A DNA stretch of 64,000 nucleotides from Mycolicibacterium chlorophenolicum (GCF_001044235.1 NZ_JYNL01000030.1:110750-174749), one strand, 5' to 3'; shown: positions 28,254 through 37,355, numbered from the stretch's first letter. Numbers and translations: made by a program. Notes: generated by a model not told the origin, from the sequence alone.

Positions 28254-30078
28254 GCGCGCCCGGCTGCCGGACTTCCTGGCCGAGCACACCCCGTTCCAGG
28301 CCTCGACCGCCGAGGAACTCGCGGCACTGGCCGACGGGGCCGCGATCGAACGGTTCCCCGCCGGCGTCGTCGTCGCCGACTACGCCGCCCGCGTCCCCGA
28401 CGAGGTCTGGATGGTGCGCGACGGCATGGTGGCGTTGCGGGCCAGCGGCGACGGCTCGCTGATCGACGTCGTCGGTCCCGGGGGCATCTTCGGTTACATG
28501 CCGCTGTTGACCGGCGCCGGAATGGATTTCGAGGCGCGCACCGCGGCGCCGAGCACACTGATCCGGCTGCCGGGCAGCCTGGTCCGGGCACAGTTCGCCA
28601 AGCCGGCCGGGCTGGCGTTCCTGGCGTCGTCGGGCTGGAACCGCGCCGCGGCCGAGCGGCCGACCATCGCCCCGGCCACCGACAGCAGGCCGGTCGCCGA
28701 ACTCGTCCACGGCGACGTGCTGATCGTCGGGCCGGGGGAGACCGTGCGCGACGTCGTGACGAAGATGACCGAGCACCACGTGTCCTACGCGTTGATCCGG
28801 TTACCGGACGGCGGCCTGGGCATCTTCACCGACCGCGATCTGCGCACCCGGGTGGTGGCCGCCGGGTTGTCCGTCGACGTCTCCATCGCCTCGGTGATGA
28901 GCGCCCCGGCCCGCACCGTGACCGCCGACCTGACCGCCGACAGTGTGCTGATGGAGATGCTGGAGTGCGGGCTGCGGCACATGCCGGTGCTCACCCCGCG
29001 CGGCGAGGTGGTGGGGGTGCTCGAGGACGCCGACCTGCTGGCCGCGTCGGCGCGCCAGAGCTTCCTGCTGCGCCGCTCGATCGCGCTCGCCACCGATGCG
29101 GCGCAGTTGCGCGCCGTCGGCCACCAGGTCACCGGGACCGCCGTGGATCTGTTCCGCAGCGGCACCAAGGCCGTGGCCACCAGCGCGATCCTGTCGGTGG
29201 TGATCGACAGCCTGGTGCGCCGCGCGCTCGAACTGGTCGTCGCGCAGGGTGACGGCGTGCCCGCCGGCGGATTCGCCTGGCTCACGCTCGGCAGCGTCGC
29301 ACGCCGCGAGGCGATGCCGTCCTCCGATGTCGACAGTGCGCTGTCGTGGCGTGACGACCTGGCGGGCCAGGCGCCGCGGCTGCGGACCCTCGCCGGTGCG
29401 GTGCACGATCTGCTCGATGACGCCGGGCTGCCCTCGGACCGCAACGGCGCGATCGCCGCGAAGCCGAAATTCTCGCGCTCACAGTCGGATTGGCGTGCTG
29501 CTGCGCGAGGATGGCTCGACGACCCGCTGCGCGACCGCGGGCTGATGTTCTCCTCGCTGCTGATCGACGGGCGCGTGGTGTGGGGCGACCCGGGCCTGCA
29601 CACGGTGCCGGCGGCCTATCAGCGGATGCGCGAGGAACATCCGAACGCACTGCGCCTGCAACTGCTCGACGCGCTGTCGGGCCGGATGAAGACCCGCTCG
29701 CTGCGCGACGTGCTGTCGCGGCGCGGCGGCACCTTCGACCTGAAGAACCACGCCGTCACACCGATCGTCAACCTGGCCCGGTGGGGTGGGCTGGCCGCCG
29801 GTGTCACGTCGGCGTCCACGCCGACGCGGCTGGAGGCGGCCGCCCAGGCCGGCGCGCTCAGCGAGCGCGATGCCCGCACGCTGGGCGATGTGTTCGCGAT
29901 GCTGCAGCGGCTACGGATGGCCCATCAGGTGGATCAGATCACCGCGGGCCGCACACCCGGCGACATCGTCGCGTCCTCTGAGTTGTCGCCGCTCAACCGC
30001 AGTCTGCTCGGTGACGGGCTGCGTGAGATCGCCGCCGTGCGGCGACGTGTCGGCAACCTCGGGCTCACGGGCGTATAG
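28228..30078 (+). CDS. CNMP-CBS-DUF294 nucleotidyltransferase-like signalling protein
   Basis: A 616-residue protein with four modules: a cyclic-nucleotide-binding-like domain (about 8-140), two CBS repeats (about 148-275, with GIFTDRDLRTRVV and GVLEDADLLA), a nucleotidyltransferase domain with LGSVARREAMPSSDVDSAL (GlnD-like GS...DxD), and a DUF294 C-terminal helical domain. GTG 28228 lies within betA and gives the natural N-terminus, so translation is coupled. Proteins of this layout are presumed sensors or regulators that modify or bind a partner, but no substrate is established. Here the obvious candidates are the permease or cluster enzymes. Confidence 0.82.
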   Translation: MPTSSEQAERARLPDFLAEHTPFQASTAEELAALADGAAIERFPAGVVVADYAARVPDEVWMVRDGMVALRASGDGSLIDVVGPGGIFGYMPLLTGAGMDFEARTAAPSTLIRLPGSLVRAQFAKPAGLAFLASSGWNRAAAERPTIAPATDSRPVAELVHGDVLIVGPGETVRDVVTKMTEHHVSYALIRLPDGGLGIFTDRDLRTRVVAAGLSVDVSIASVMSAPARTVTADLTADSVLMEMLECGLRHMPVLTPRGEVVGVLEDADLLAASARQSFLLRRSIALATDAAQLRAVGHQVTGTAVDLFRSGTKAVATSAILSVVIDSLVRRALELVVAQGDGVPAGGFAWLTLGSVARREAMPSSDVDSALSWRDDLAGQAPRLRTLAGAVHDLLDDAGLPSDRNGAIAAKPKFSRSQSDWRAAARGWLDDPLRDRGLMFSSLLIDGRVVWGDPGLHTVPAAYQRMREEHPNALRLQLLDALSGRMKTRSLRDVLSRRGGTFDLKNHAVTPIVNLARWGGLAAGVTSASTPTRLEAAAQAGALSERDARTLGDVFAMLQRLRMAHQVDQITAGRTPGDIVASSELSPLNRSLLGDGLREIAAVRRRVGNLGLTGV

Positions 30079-30090
30079 GGTCGGTGAGCA

Positions 30091-30909
30091 ATGCCTTCCC
30101 CCGAGCCCACCCCCTCCGAGCGCGCACCCCGGGAGCCGGCCGCCGCCGTGCAATCCGTCGACCGGGCGTTGCAGGTGCTGGAGATCATCGCCGGTCTCGG
30201 GCAGGCCGGGGTCACCGAGATCGCCGCCGAGCTCGGCGTGCACAAGTCCACCGCGTCGCGGCTGGTCGCCGCGCTCGAGGCCCGCGGCTACGTCGAACAG
30301 ATCTCCGAACGCGGCAAGTACCGCCTCGGGCTGGCGATCTCCCGATTGTCCTACGCGGCCGGGGGGCACGCCGACCTGGTGAAGACGAGCCAGGACATCT
30401 GCGACGCGCTGAGCATCGACGTGGGGGAGACCACCAACGTGGCGGTGCTCGACGGTGACCGCATCGTCAACATCGTCGAGTCGATCGGCCCGGCGGAGAT
30501 CACGCTGCGCACCTGGGTCGGCCAGAGCTGCCCGGCGTACGCCACCTCCAGTGGCAAGGTGCTGCTCGCAGGCCTGGAGCCGGCCGACGTGCGGGCCCGG
30601 CTGCGCCCGCCCTGGGTGCCCTTCACCGACGCCACCGTGACCACCGTCGACGACCTCGCCGAGCAGCTGGCCGCGGTGCGGGAGCGCGGATGGGCCAGTG
30701 TCACCGAGGAACTCGAGGTGGGTCTGAACGCGGTGGCCGCGCCGATCTTCGACGTCCACTCGCAAGTGGTTGCGGCACTGAGTGTTTCGGGACCGGCCTA
30801 CCGGCTGTCGGTGGAGCGGTTCGACGAGGTGGCGAAACGCACGGTGGCCGCCGCCGACGCCGTGAGCCGCCGCCTCGGCTGGAGCGCGCGGGCCGGTCAG
30901 GTCCAGTAG
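30091..30909 (+). CDS. IclR family transcriptional regulator
   Basis: A 272-residue regulator. The N-terminal winged helix spans about 20-85 (SVDRALQVLEIIAGLG, VTEIAAELGVHKSTASRLVAALEARGYVEQ). The C-terminal effector domain has VGQSCPAYATSSGKVLLAGL and LEVGLNAVAAPIFD. It closes the betaine island and probably controls it. A TATAGGGT element ends nine bases before ATG, so it may also have its own near-leaderless transcript. Its end overlaps the convergent radical SAM gene by 13 bases. The effector is unknown; a pathway intermediate is likely. Confidence 0.9.
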   Translation: MPSPEPTPSERAPREPAAAVQSVDRALQVLEIIAGLGQAGVTEIAAELGVHKSTASRLVAALEARGYVEQISERGKYRLGLAISRLSYAAGGHADLVKTSQDICDALSIDVGETTNVAVLDGDRIVNIVESIGPAEITLRTWVGQSCPAYATSSGKVLLAGLEPADVRARLRPPWVPFTDATVTTVDDLAEQLAAVRERGWASVTEELEVGLNAVAAPIFDVHSQVVAALSVSGPAYRLSVERFDEVAKRTVAAADAVSRRLGWSARAGQVQ

Positions 30910-31982
30910 AGCGTCCGGGCGGACGGCAGCGTCGCGGCGAGTTCGGCGTCGAACCAGGACCGCAGTTGCGCCATCGTGTCTTTGGGATAGACGTACTTCG
31001 CCGCGCCGTACTTGCCGAACTTGCGTGTCCGGGCCGCCTCGTCCATCTCCAGTTTCGTCCGCGGGTACCACGACGTCAGCACGTCCTTGCTGGCCGCGGT
31101 GAAGCGGTGGGTGATGCACTCGACGGTCAGATCGAGGTCCGGGATGTCCGCGGTGGCGTCGGCCACGGTGCGCAGCAGATCGCCGTAACCGCTGCGCCAG
31201 TCCGGGATCGGCATGATGGGCGCGATCGTGAGGCCCACCGGGTAGCCCGCGGCGGCCAGTGCGGCCAGCGCCGCCACCCGTCGGGGCAGCCGGGCGGTGC
31301 CGCCCTCGAAGCGTCCGGCGATCTCCTCGGCGTTGACCGACACCCGCACCCGGGTCCTGCCGTGGTGCGGCAGGTTCAGCAGCGGCGCGACGTCTTCGTA
31401 CTTGGTGGTGAACCGCAGCCCGACCCGGGCCGCCCAGTCGTGGGTGCCGACGTGGGCGATGGCCGTCGACAGCGATCCGGTCAGATGCTCGAGCGCCAGC
31501 GGATCGGTGTAGCAGGACGCCTCGAACGTGGTGCCCTCGCCGGCGCGCACCGAGGCCGACGTGACAGTGCCAAGGCCCACGTGGTCGTCCATGCCGGCGA
31601 GGATCTCGGGCAGGTTCGCATACACCCGCGTGATCGGCGGCCCGGACAGCGAGCCCGCGAGATAGCAGTACTGGCAGTGCCCGGGGCATCCCTCGGCGAG
31701 GTCCATCCGCCAGTCCGCACTCGGCGGGATCGGCTGCATCCGCCGCTTCGACGGAGGCGCGACGACCACCGCGAGCGTGCGTTTGGCCAGCGCGTAGGTG
31801 GACCGATCGTCCTCGCCGCGCAGCGAGGGTAAGCGGTCACCGCGCAGGACGTCGATGTCGCGAACGCCGGCGGCCTCGCACCGGGAGATGATCTTCGCGC
31901 CGTGCGGGAGTTCTGCCGCCGAGCGCGTCACCAGCACACGCCGGGGGAGCCACCGCACAGGTCCGGGGGGAGATGTCGTCAT
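30897..31982 (-). CDS. Spore photoproduct lyase family radical SAM protein
   Basis: A 361-residue radical SAM enzyme. The cluster motif is C99-x3-C103-x2-C106 in EGCPGHCQYCYLAG, which matches the spore photoproduct lyase layout, as do the flanking DWRMDLAEGCP and CYTDPLALEHL stretches. VGLTIAPIMPIPDW and ECITHRFTAASKDVL follow. True spore lyase repairs spore thymine dimers, and mycobacteria are not known to make such spores, so the substrate here is uncertain; DNA or another UV photoproduct is possible. It is the last gene of an operon opposed to pafA. Confidence 0.82.
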   Translation of the reverse strand: MTTSPPGPVRWLPRRVLVTRSAAELPHGAKIISRCEAAGVRDIDVLRGDRLPSLRGEDDRSTYALAKRTLAVVVAPPSKRRMQPIPPSADWRMDLAEGCPGHCQYCYLAGSLSGPPITRVYANLPEILAGMDDHVGLGTVTSASVRAGEGTTFEASCYTDPLALEHLTGSLSTAIAHVGTHDWAARVGLRFTTKYEDVAPLLNLPHHGRTRVRVSVNAEEIAGRFEGGTARLPRRVAALAALAAAGYPVGLTIAPIMPIPDWRSGYGDLLRTVADATADIPDLDLTVECITHRFTAASKDVLTSWYPRTKLEMDEAARTRKFGKYGAAKYVYPKDTMAQLRSWFDAELAATLPSARTLYWT

Positions 31983-32013
31983 CGCTTGGGGAGCAACGGA
32001 ATTGATCTTGTCG

Positions 32014-32916
32014 TCATTCCTGCGGATGCGGTGTTCTCCGCTCGAGCAGCAGGCGGGCGAACGCGTCGGGGCACTCCAGCGGGGTGAAGTGACCGGCGTC
32101 GGGGGCGGTGTGCAGCGTCACGTCGGTGAAGTAGTGCTCGAGCCGGTCCGACCACGCAGGGGGGAACAGCGGATCGCGGCCCGGCCACAGCACATCGGTG
32201 GGGGCGTGGATCCTGATCGCCTGCTCGGGCGGGAGCTCGGTCAGCGACTGCGCGATGGTGCCCGCCCCGGCCCGATACCACGCGATCGAGGCGGTGAAGG
32301 CGCCCGGCAGTGCGTAGTCGGCCACCAGCGCGTCGAGGTCGTCCTCGCCGAGGGTGAATCCCGGTCCGGACCAATGACTCCAGAAGTGCGACAGATAGTC
32401 GCGCACGGCGTCGTGATTGCCGTCGACCAGCCGCGCCGACAGCGGCAGCTGGTGAAACGCCTGGTACCAGAACTCGGCTTGCGCGGGTGCGGTGAGCACG
32501 CGTTCGCCCGCACCGGGCAGCGGCGGGGACAGCACCAGCGCGTGCACCAGGTCGGGGTGCATGCGCGCCACACTCTGGGCGACGCGGCTGCCGACGTCGT
32601 ACCCGCCGATCACCACCGGCGCCAGACCGAGCTCGGCGATCAGCCCGACGACGCTGGCCGCCTGCGCCGACGCGCTGTAGAAGTGGCTGACGGCCACGTC
32701 GTGCTTGTCGGAACCGCCGAAGCCGCGCAGATCGGGCACCACCACGTCGAGGGTCCGGCCGGAGGCGAGCAGCAGCGGCACCAGCCGCCGGTAGTCGTGC
32801 CGGTTGCCGGGCCAGCCGTGCAGCAGCAGCACCGACGGGGCGCCGGGAGTGCCGAAGCGGTCGAAGGTCAGCCGGAAACCGTCGACGGGCGCGCTGCGCG
32901 ATGCCCGTAACCCCAT
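32014..32916 (-). CDS. Alpha/beta hydrolase, epoxide-hydrolase type
   Basis: A 300-residue alpha/beta hydrolase. HGWPG (33-37) forms the oxyanion hole. The nucleophile elbow GGYDVGSR places Asp107 instead of serine, which marks epoxide hydrolases and haloalkane or haloacetate dehalogenases. VLWPGRDPLFPP gives the acid and APDAGHFTPLE the His. Cap-domain tyrosines (FWYQAF, IAWYRAG) are available for epoxide activation. It lies four bases after the DUF1023 gene on the same strand and 31 bases before the radical SAM gene. The substrate is unknown. Confidence 0.82.
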   Translation of the reverse strand: MGLRASRSAPVDGFRLTFDRFGTPGAPSVLLLHGWPGNRHDYRRLVPLLLASGRTLDVVVPDLRGFGGSDKHDVAVSHFYSASAQAASVVGLIAELGLAPVVIGGYDVGSRVAQSVARMHPDLVHALVLSPPLPGAGERVLTAPAQAEFWYQAFHQLPLSARLVDGNHDAVRDYLSHFWSHWSGPGFTLGEDDLDALVADYALPGAFTASIAWYRAGAGTIAQSLTELPPEQAIRIHAPTDVLWPGRDPLFPPAWSDRLEHYFTDVTLHTAPDAGHFTPLECPDAFARLLLERRTPHPQE

Positions 32917-32920
32917 GCGC

Positions 32921-34540
32921 TCATTGTGGCGCGTCGGCGCCGGCGCGATGCAGCGTTTCGGAATCCCCTGTGATGACCGCGAGCACCGTCCGCCACGAAT
33001 CCGAGGGCCGGTTCAGCATGCCGCTGTGGGCCTCCCATCCGGCCACCGGCCGGCCGTCGTCGTAATACCCTGCGCGCAAACGGATCACGCCGGGCATCTC
33101 GTCGGGGTCGGCACCGTGCGGCCCGCCCGGGATGCCCTGCACGGCCTCGATGAAGTCGCCGGGCGCGGTCATCGAGAAGCGCAGCACGTCGGGATTGCGG
33201 TTGTGCCAGTCCGACGGGTCGTCGACGCCGACCCCGGAGCCGGCGGCGGCCAGAAACAGCGTCCTATCCGACGTGAGCCCCAGCGCCTCGGCGGTGCCGA
33301 CGATCGAGCCGCCGTACGAGTGCCCGATCACCGTCACGGGGACGCCGGGCGCCACCGCGCGGTCGACGTCTTCGCTGAACGCCACCAGGCGCGGCGCCAT
33401 GTCCAGCGCGCTGCGCGGGTCGGCGGCCTCGAGCAGCACGGCGGCGGGATCGTGCACCTGGGGGAACGGTCCGCCGAGGTAGGTGATGACCGCCGCGTCG
33501 CCGTGGCTGCCGGACACGAACCGGCGTGCGGTGGCGGCGGTGGCCGCCGAGCCCTCGACGGTGGTGTTCACCCCCGGCACCAGCACCGCGACGCTGTGCG
33601 CGGTCGCGAGGTCGCCGTGCAGTTCGACCAGCGACGAGCGGGCGGGGTCGAACGCCAGGATCTGGCGCTGGATGCGGCCCCCGGCGCGGATCGGGTCGTC
33701 GACCTCGGCGAGCAGCCCGCGATACAAGGCGATCCGTCGGCGGGACTCGGTGTCGCGCCCGGACTCGGCCAGGATGGCCGCGGCGATGTTGATCCGGTTC
33801 GCGGCGACCCGCATCGGCCACGGAATTCCATCGGTGTTGCCGACCTGCCGCGGGTACTGGGCGACCAGCCGGTCGCGCTGCTCGGGTGTCATCGCGGCGA
33901 TCTGGCCGGCGATGTCGTCCTGGCCCGTCGTCGGCCAGCCGCCCACGACGTCGACCGGGGGACCGGGCGCGGCGCCGGCGGGCACGGTGGGCGCCGGGGT
34001 GGCGCGGGTGTCCCCGCTCAGCGCCGCGGCGAGGTCGGACGCCGCGTCGTCGTCGGCCGCGTCCAGCCGGTCGAGGGCCGCCGTGAGTTGTGAATGTGTC
34101 TGTGCCGCAGCGACATCGAGCATCTGTCCGGCCGCGGTCGCGTCGCCCCCGGCCAGCAGGACCAGCACCGGATCCAGGGTCGCCGCGCGGGTGACCGAAC
34201 CGTCCTCGGCGACGGCGAGTCCGTCCCGGCGGGCCCGTTCGAGGACGTCGAGCACGTCGCTGCGCGCGGCGGCCAGCTGCTCCGCACCGTCGGTCGCGGC
34301 CACCGACGCGGCGATCAGTTGACGCGCCAGCGCTGCAGCTGCGGCGGCCACGCTGCCGGCCTGCCGTCGGGCGGCCTCGGCCGCGGCCCCCTCCCAGTGC
34401 TCGCGGGTGCCGTCGCTCGACGCCAGCACGGCGTCGGCCTCGCCGCAGATCCGGCGGGCCAGCTCGTCGCAGTCCGACGCCAGATCGCGCAGCGCATCGG
34501 GGTGCCACGCCTGCGCCTGCGCCACCGTCGGACGGCTCAC
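32921..34540 (-). CDS. DUF1023 alpha/beta hydrolase with N-terminal helical domain
   Basis: A 539-residue protein. The N-terminal 200 residues are alanine-rich and helical (AWHPDALRDLASDCDELARR, EHWEGAAAEAARRQ), like WXG-type secretion partners. The C-terminal DUF1023 hydrolase has VLVPGVNTTVEG, the nucleophile GHSYGGSIVG, and a downstream WEAHSGML His. GTG 34540 overlaps the stop of the small upstream gene (GTGA). The pair resembles Rv2078-Rv2079 in position, by recollection. A link to type VII secretion is inferred; there is no signal peptide. Confidence 0.75.
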   Translation of the reverse strand: MSRPTVAQAQAWHPDALRDLASDCDELARRICGEADAVLASSDGTREHWEGAAAEAARRQAGSVAAAAAALARQLIAASVAATDGAEQLAAARSDVLDVLERARRDGLAVAEDGSVTRAATLDPVLVLLAGGDATAAGQMLDVAAAQTHSQLTAALDRLDAADDDAASDLAAALSGDTRATPAPTVPAGAAPGPPVDVVGGWPTTGQDDIAGQIAAMTPEQRDRLVAQYPRQVGNTDGIPWPMRVAANRINIAAAILAESGRDTESRRRIALYRGLLAEVDDPIRAGGRIQRQILAFDPARSSLVELHGDLATAHSVAVLVPGVNTTVEGSAATAATARRFVSGSHGDAAVITYLGGPFPQVHDPAAVLLEAADPRSALDMAPRLVAFSEDVDRAVAPGVPVTVIGHSYGGSIVGTAEALGLTSDRTLFLAAAGSGVGVDDPSDWHNRNPDVLRFSMTAPGDFIEAVQGIPGGPHGADPDEMPGVIRLRAGYYDDGRPVAGWEAHSGMLNRPSDSWRTVLAVITGDSETLHRAGADAPQ

Positions 34541-34809
34541 CGGCCCAGCCGGTCCCCGCCGTCGCGGTCGGCACGCTCGAAATCCTCGGCGGCGCGGCGC
34601 GCCGCCAGCGCCCAGCCCCGCAGCCCGGCGGCGACGTCCTCGAGCCCGGCGACCACCGCCGCGGCGGACACGGCCGCGACCCGCGATCCCGGCAGCGCGG
34701 CGGGGTCGAGGGCCGGGCACGGCAGCGCCCCGATCTCGTCCGCGATCGCCCAGACCCGGTCGGCGACACCGCGCAGGCGTTCGACGTCGACCCGCGTGAA
34801 TTCCCCCAT
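34537..34809 (-). CDS. EspC-like small protein (type VII secretion target family)
   Basis: A 90-residue helical protein. Its layout, with an N-terminal helix [20 protein letters not shown], a short turn and a second helix [30 protein letters not shown], resembles the EspC/DUF2580 family of ESX-associated proteins. It is translationally coupled to the DUF1023 protein, and the two could form a heterodimer. A clear YxxxD/E export signal is not present at its C-terminus. Divergent from pafA. Confidence 0.6.
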   Translation of the reverse strand: MGEFTRVDVERLRGVADRVWAIADEIGALPCPALDPAALPGSRVAAVSAAAVVAGLEDVAAGLRGWALAARRAAEDFERADRDGGDRLGR

Positions 34810-34819
34810 GGCTCATGCT

Positions 34820-34836
34820 GGCACCCCGCGGGTGCC
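34820..34836. promoter_or_regulatory. Palindrome GGCACCC-CGC-GGGTGCC in the pafA divergent region
   Basis: Perfect 7-base arms with a 3-base loop, 11 bases upstream of the EspC-like start. It may be an operator or a transcript hairpin for the minus-strand operon. No regulator can be assigned. Confidence 0.35.
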
Positions 34837-34847
34837 CTCCCGCCGGG

Positions 34848-34877
34848 TTATCCACAGCCTTCTTTGGGCGTGGACAA
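34848..34877. promoter_or_regulatory. Two opposed DnaA-box-like 9-mers upstream of pafA
   Basis: TTATCCACA at 34848-34856 is identical to the classical DnaA box. CGTGGACAA at 34869-34877 is the reverse of TTGTCCACG, one base from the mycobacterial box TTGTCCACA. They lie at about -66 to -37 relative to the pafA start. This could indicate DnaA control, or chance. Confidence 0.35.
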
Positions 34878-34900
34878 CCACGCCCGCGCCGAGCAGCGGC

Positions 34901-34906
34901 TAGTCT
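34901..34906 (+). promoter_or_regulatory. -10 TAGTCT for a leaderless pafA mRNA
   Basis: TAGTCT is followed by seven bases and the GTG start of pafA. No Shine-Dalgarno is present. The arrangement matches dop, the paralogous gene of the same pathway. Confidence 0.5.
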
Positions 34907-34913
34907 CGATGAG

Positions 34914-36272
34914 GTGCAGCGACGAATCATGGGCATCGAAACCGAATTCGGTGTCACCTGCACGTTCCACGGCCATCGCCGGCTCAGTCCGGACGAGGTC
35001 GCCCGCTATCTCTTCCGGCGGGTGGTGTCGTGGGGACGCAGCAGCAACGTCTTCCTCCGCAACGGTGCGCGCCTGTACCTCGACGTGGGCAGCCACCCCG
35101 AGTACGCGACCGCCGAGTGTGACAACCTGACCCAGCTGGTCACCCACGACCGTGCGGGTGAGCGGGTGCTCGAAGACCTGCTCGTCGACGCCGAGCAACG
35201 GCTCGCCGACGAGGGCATTGGCGGCGACATCTATCTGTTCAAGAACAACACCGACTCGGCGGGCAACTCCTACGGCTGCCACGAGAACTACCTGATCGTG
35301 CGCGCCGGCGAGTTCTCCCGGATCTCCGATGTGCTGCTGCCGTTCCTGGTCACCCGCCAGCTGATCTGCGGCGCCGGCAAGGTGCTGCAGACGCCGAAGG
35401 CCGCGACGTTCTGCCTGTCGCAGCGCGCCGAGCACATCTGGGAGGGCGTCTCGAGCGCCACCACCCGGTCGCGCCCGATCATCAACACCCGCGACGAGCC
35501 GCACGCCGACGCCGAGAAGTACCGGCGCCTGCACGTCATCGTCGGCGACTCCAACATGTGCGAGTCCACCACCATGCTCAAGGTCGGCTCGGCCTCGCTG
35601 GTGCTGGAGATGATCGAGGCCGGCGTCGCGTTCCGCGACTTCTCGCTGGACAACCCGATCCGGGCGATCCGCGAGGTCAGCCATGACCTGACCGGACGGC
35701 GCCCCGTCCGTCTCGCCGGCGGGCGGCAGGCCAGCGCACTCGACATCCAGCGCGAGTACTACGCCCGCGCGGTCGAGTACCTGCAGACCCGGGAACCCAA
35801 CACGCAGATCGAGCAGGTGGTCGACCTGTGGGGCCGCCAACTCGACGCGGTCGAGAGCCAGGACTTCGCCAAGGTCGACACCGAGATCGACTGGGTGATC
35901 AAGCGCAAGCTGTTCCAGCGGTATCAGGACCGCTACGACATGGACCTGTCCGACGCCAAGATCAGCCAGCTGGACCTGGCCTACCACGACATCAAGCGCG
36001 GCCGCGGTGTGTTCGACCTGCTGCAGCGCAAGGGTCTGGCGGCGCGCATCACCACCGACGAGGAGATCGAGGCCGCGGTCAACACGCCGCCGCAGACCAC
36101 CCGCGCCAAGCTGCGCGGCGAGTTCATCAGCGCCGCCCAGGAGGCCGGCCGCGACTTCACCGTCGACTGGGTGCACCTCAAGCTCAACGACCAGGCGCAA
36201 CGCACCGTGCTGTGCAAGGACCCGTTCCGCTCGGTCGACGAGAGGGTCAAGCGGCTCATCGCCTCGATGTGA
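34914..36272 (+). CDS. pafA: Pup ligase PafA (proteasome accessory factor A)
   Basis: A 452-residue ligase that joins the C-terminal Glu of Pup to substrate lysines using ATP. It is almost identical to Rv2097c and has the same length when started at GTG 34914. MGIETEFG provides metal/ATP ligands Glu9 and Glu11. [18 protein letters not shown] contains the catalytic-position Asp57. [19 protein letters not shown] and [18 protein letters not shown] follow. The Dop-specific loop is missing, as expected for the ligase. The C-terminal domain ends [15 protein letters not shown]. It is separated from prcA by 16 kb, the gap including the betaine island. Confidence 0.98.
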   Translation: MQRRIMGIETEFGVTCTFHGHRRLSPDEVARYLFRRVVSWGRSSNVFLRNGARLYLDVGSHPEYATAECDNLTQLVTHDRAGERVLEDLLVDAEQRLADEGIGGDIYLFKNNTDSAGNSYGCHENYLIVRAGEFSRISDVLLPFLVTRQLICGAGKVLQTPKAATFCLSQRAEHIWEGVSSATTRSRPIINTRDEPHADAEKYRRLHVIVGDSNMCESTTMLKVGSASLVLEMIEAGVAFRDFSLDNPIRAIREVSHDLTGRRPVRLAGGRQASALDIQREYYARAVEYLQTREPNTQIEQVVDLWGRQLDAVESQDFAKVDTEIDWVIKRKLFQRYQDRYDMDLSDAKISQLDLAYHDIKRGRGVFDLLQRKGLAARITTDEEIEAAVNTPPQTTRAKLRGEFISAAQEAGRDFTVDWVHLKLNDQAQRTVLCKDPFRSVDERVKRLIASM

Positions 36273-36337
36273 GCGTGATGTGAGCCTGGGTGGCGGCGCG
36301 CCGCGGACGGCCGTCCGAGCCCACCGCCGATTCGCCT

Positions 36338-36343
36338 TAAGCT
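36338..36343 (+). promoter_or_regulatory. -10 TAAGCT for a leaderless pafB mRNA
   Basis: TAAGCT is followed by seven bases and GTG 36351. It would allow pafBC transcription separate from pafA. Confidence 0.45.
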
Positions 36344-36350
36344 CTACGGC

Positions 36351-37355
36351 GTGGGGATCTCAAAAGTCGAACGGTTGATGAACCTCGTCATCGCGCTGCT
36401 GTCGACGCGGACGTTCATCACCGCCGACCGGATCCGCGAGACCGTCTACGGCTACTCCGACGGGGCCAGCGACGAGGCGTTCTCCCGCATGTTCGAGCGC
36501 GACAAGAACGAACTGCGCGACCTCGGCATCCCGTTGGAGACGGGCCGGGTGTCCTCGACCGACCCGACGGAGGGCTACCGGATCAACCGGGAGGCGTACG
36601 CGCTGCCCGCGGTGGAGCTGACCCCCGACGAGGCCGCCGCCGTCGCGGTCGCGACCCAGCTGTGGGAGTCCCCGGAGCTGATCACCGCGACCCAGAGCGC
36701 ACTGCTGAAACTGCGGGCCGCCGGCGTGGAGATCGAGGCCGTCGACGACCTCGACGTCGCGATCACCTCGACCGCCGCACTGCCGGGCCTGCGCGGCTCG
36801 GAGGACGTGCTGGGAATCCTGTTGTCGGCCATCGACTCCGGCCGCGCCGTGCGCTTCCCGCACCGGCCGTCGCGCAGCGAGCCGTACGTGATGCGCACCG
36901 TCGAGCCGTGGGGTGTGGTCACCGACCGCGGCCGCTGGTACCTGGTCGGCCACGACCGCGACCGCGACGCGGTCCGCACGTTCCGGCTGTCCCGCATCGG
37001 CGCCGAGGTGACCCCGATCGGCGAACCCGGCGAGGTGGTCCGGCCGCCCGGGGTGAACCTGCGCGAGATCGTCGCGAAGGTGGTGGGCGACTGGCCCGGC
37101 GCGGGACAGGCCCGGATCTGGGTGGCCGACGGCAAGGCCACCGCGCTGCGCCGGCGGGCCACCGTCGTCGGCGCGAAGACGCTCGGCGGCCGCGCCGGGC
37201 AGGAGATCACCCTCGACATCGGCATGTTCGACCGGCTGGCCCGCGAAGTCGCCAGCTACGGCGCGGACGCCGTCGCGCTGGAGCCGGCCTCGCTGCGCGA
37301 GGACGTCATCGCGCGGCTGGCGGCCCAGGCCGGCGTCGAGCAGGTGCGGGCGTGA
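36351..37355 (+). CDS. pafB: WYL-domain regulator PafB
   Basis: A 334-residue partner of PafC. The N-terminal winged helix covers about 1-75 (KVERLMNLVIALLSTRTFITADRI, FSRMFERDKNELRDLGIPLE). The WYL domain (about 145-215) has VEPWGVVTDRGRWYLVGHDRDRDAVRTFRLSRI, and a WCX domain follows. In mycobacteria PafBC is a heterodimeric activator of the RecA-independent DNA-damage response. Its GTG start and the GTGA overlap with pafC ensure equal synthesis. It matches Rv2096c. Confidence 0.96.
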   Translation: MGISKVERLMNLVIALLSTRTFITADRIRETVYGYSDGASDEAFSRMFERDKNELRDLGIPLETGRVSSTDPTEGYRINREAYALPAVELTPDEAAAVAVATQLWESPELITATQSALLKLRAAGVEIEAVDDLDVAITSTAALPGLRGSEDVLGILLSAIDSGRAVRFPHRPSRSEPYVMRTVEPWGVVTDRGRWYLVGHDRDRDAVRTFRLSRIGAEVTPIGEPGEVVRPPGVNLREIVAKVVGDWPGAGQARIWVADGKATALRRRATVVGAKTLGGRAGQEITLDIGMFDRLAREVASYGADAVALEPASLREDVIARLAAQAGVEQVRA

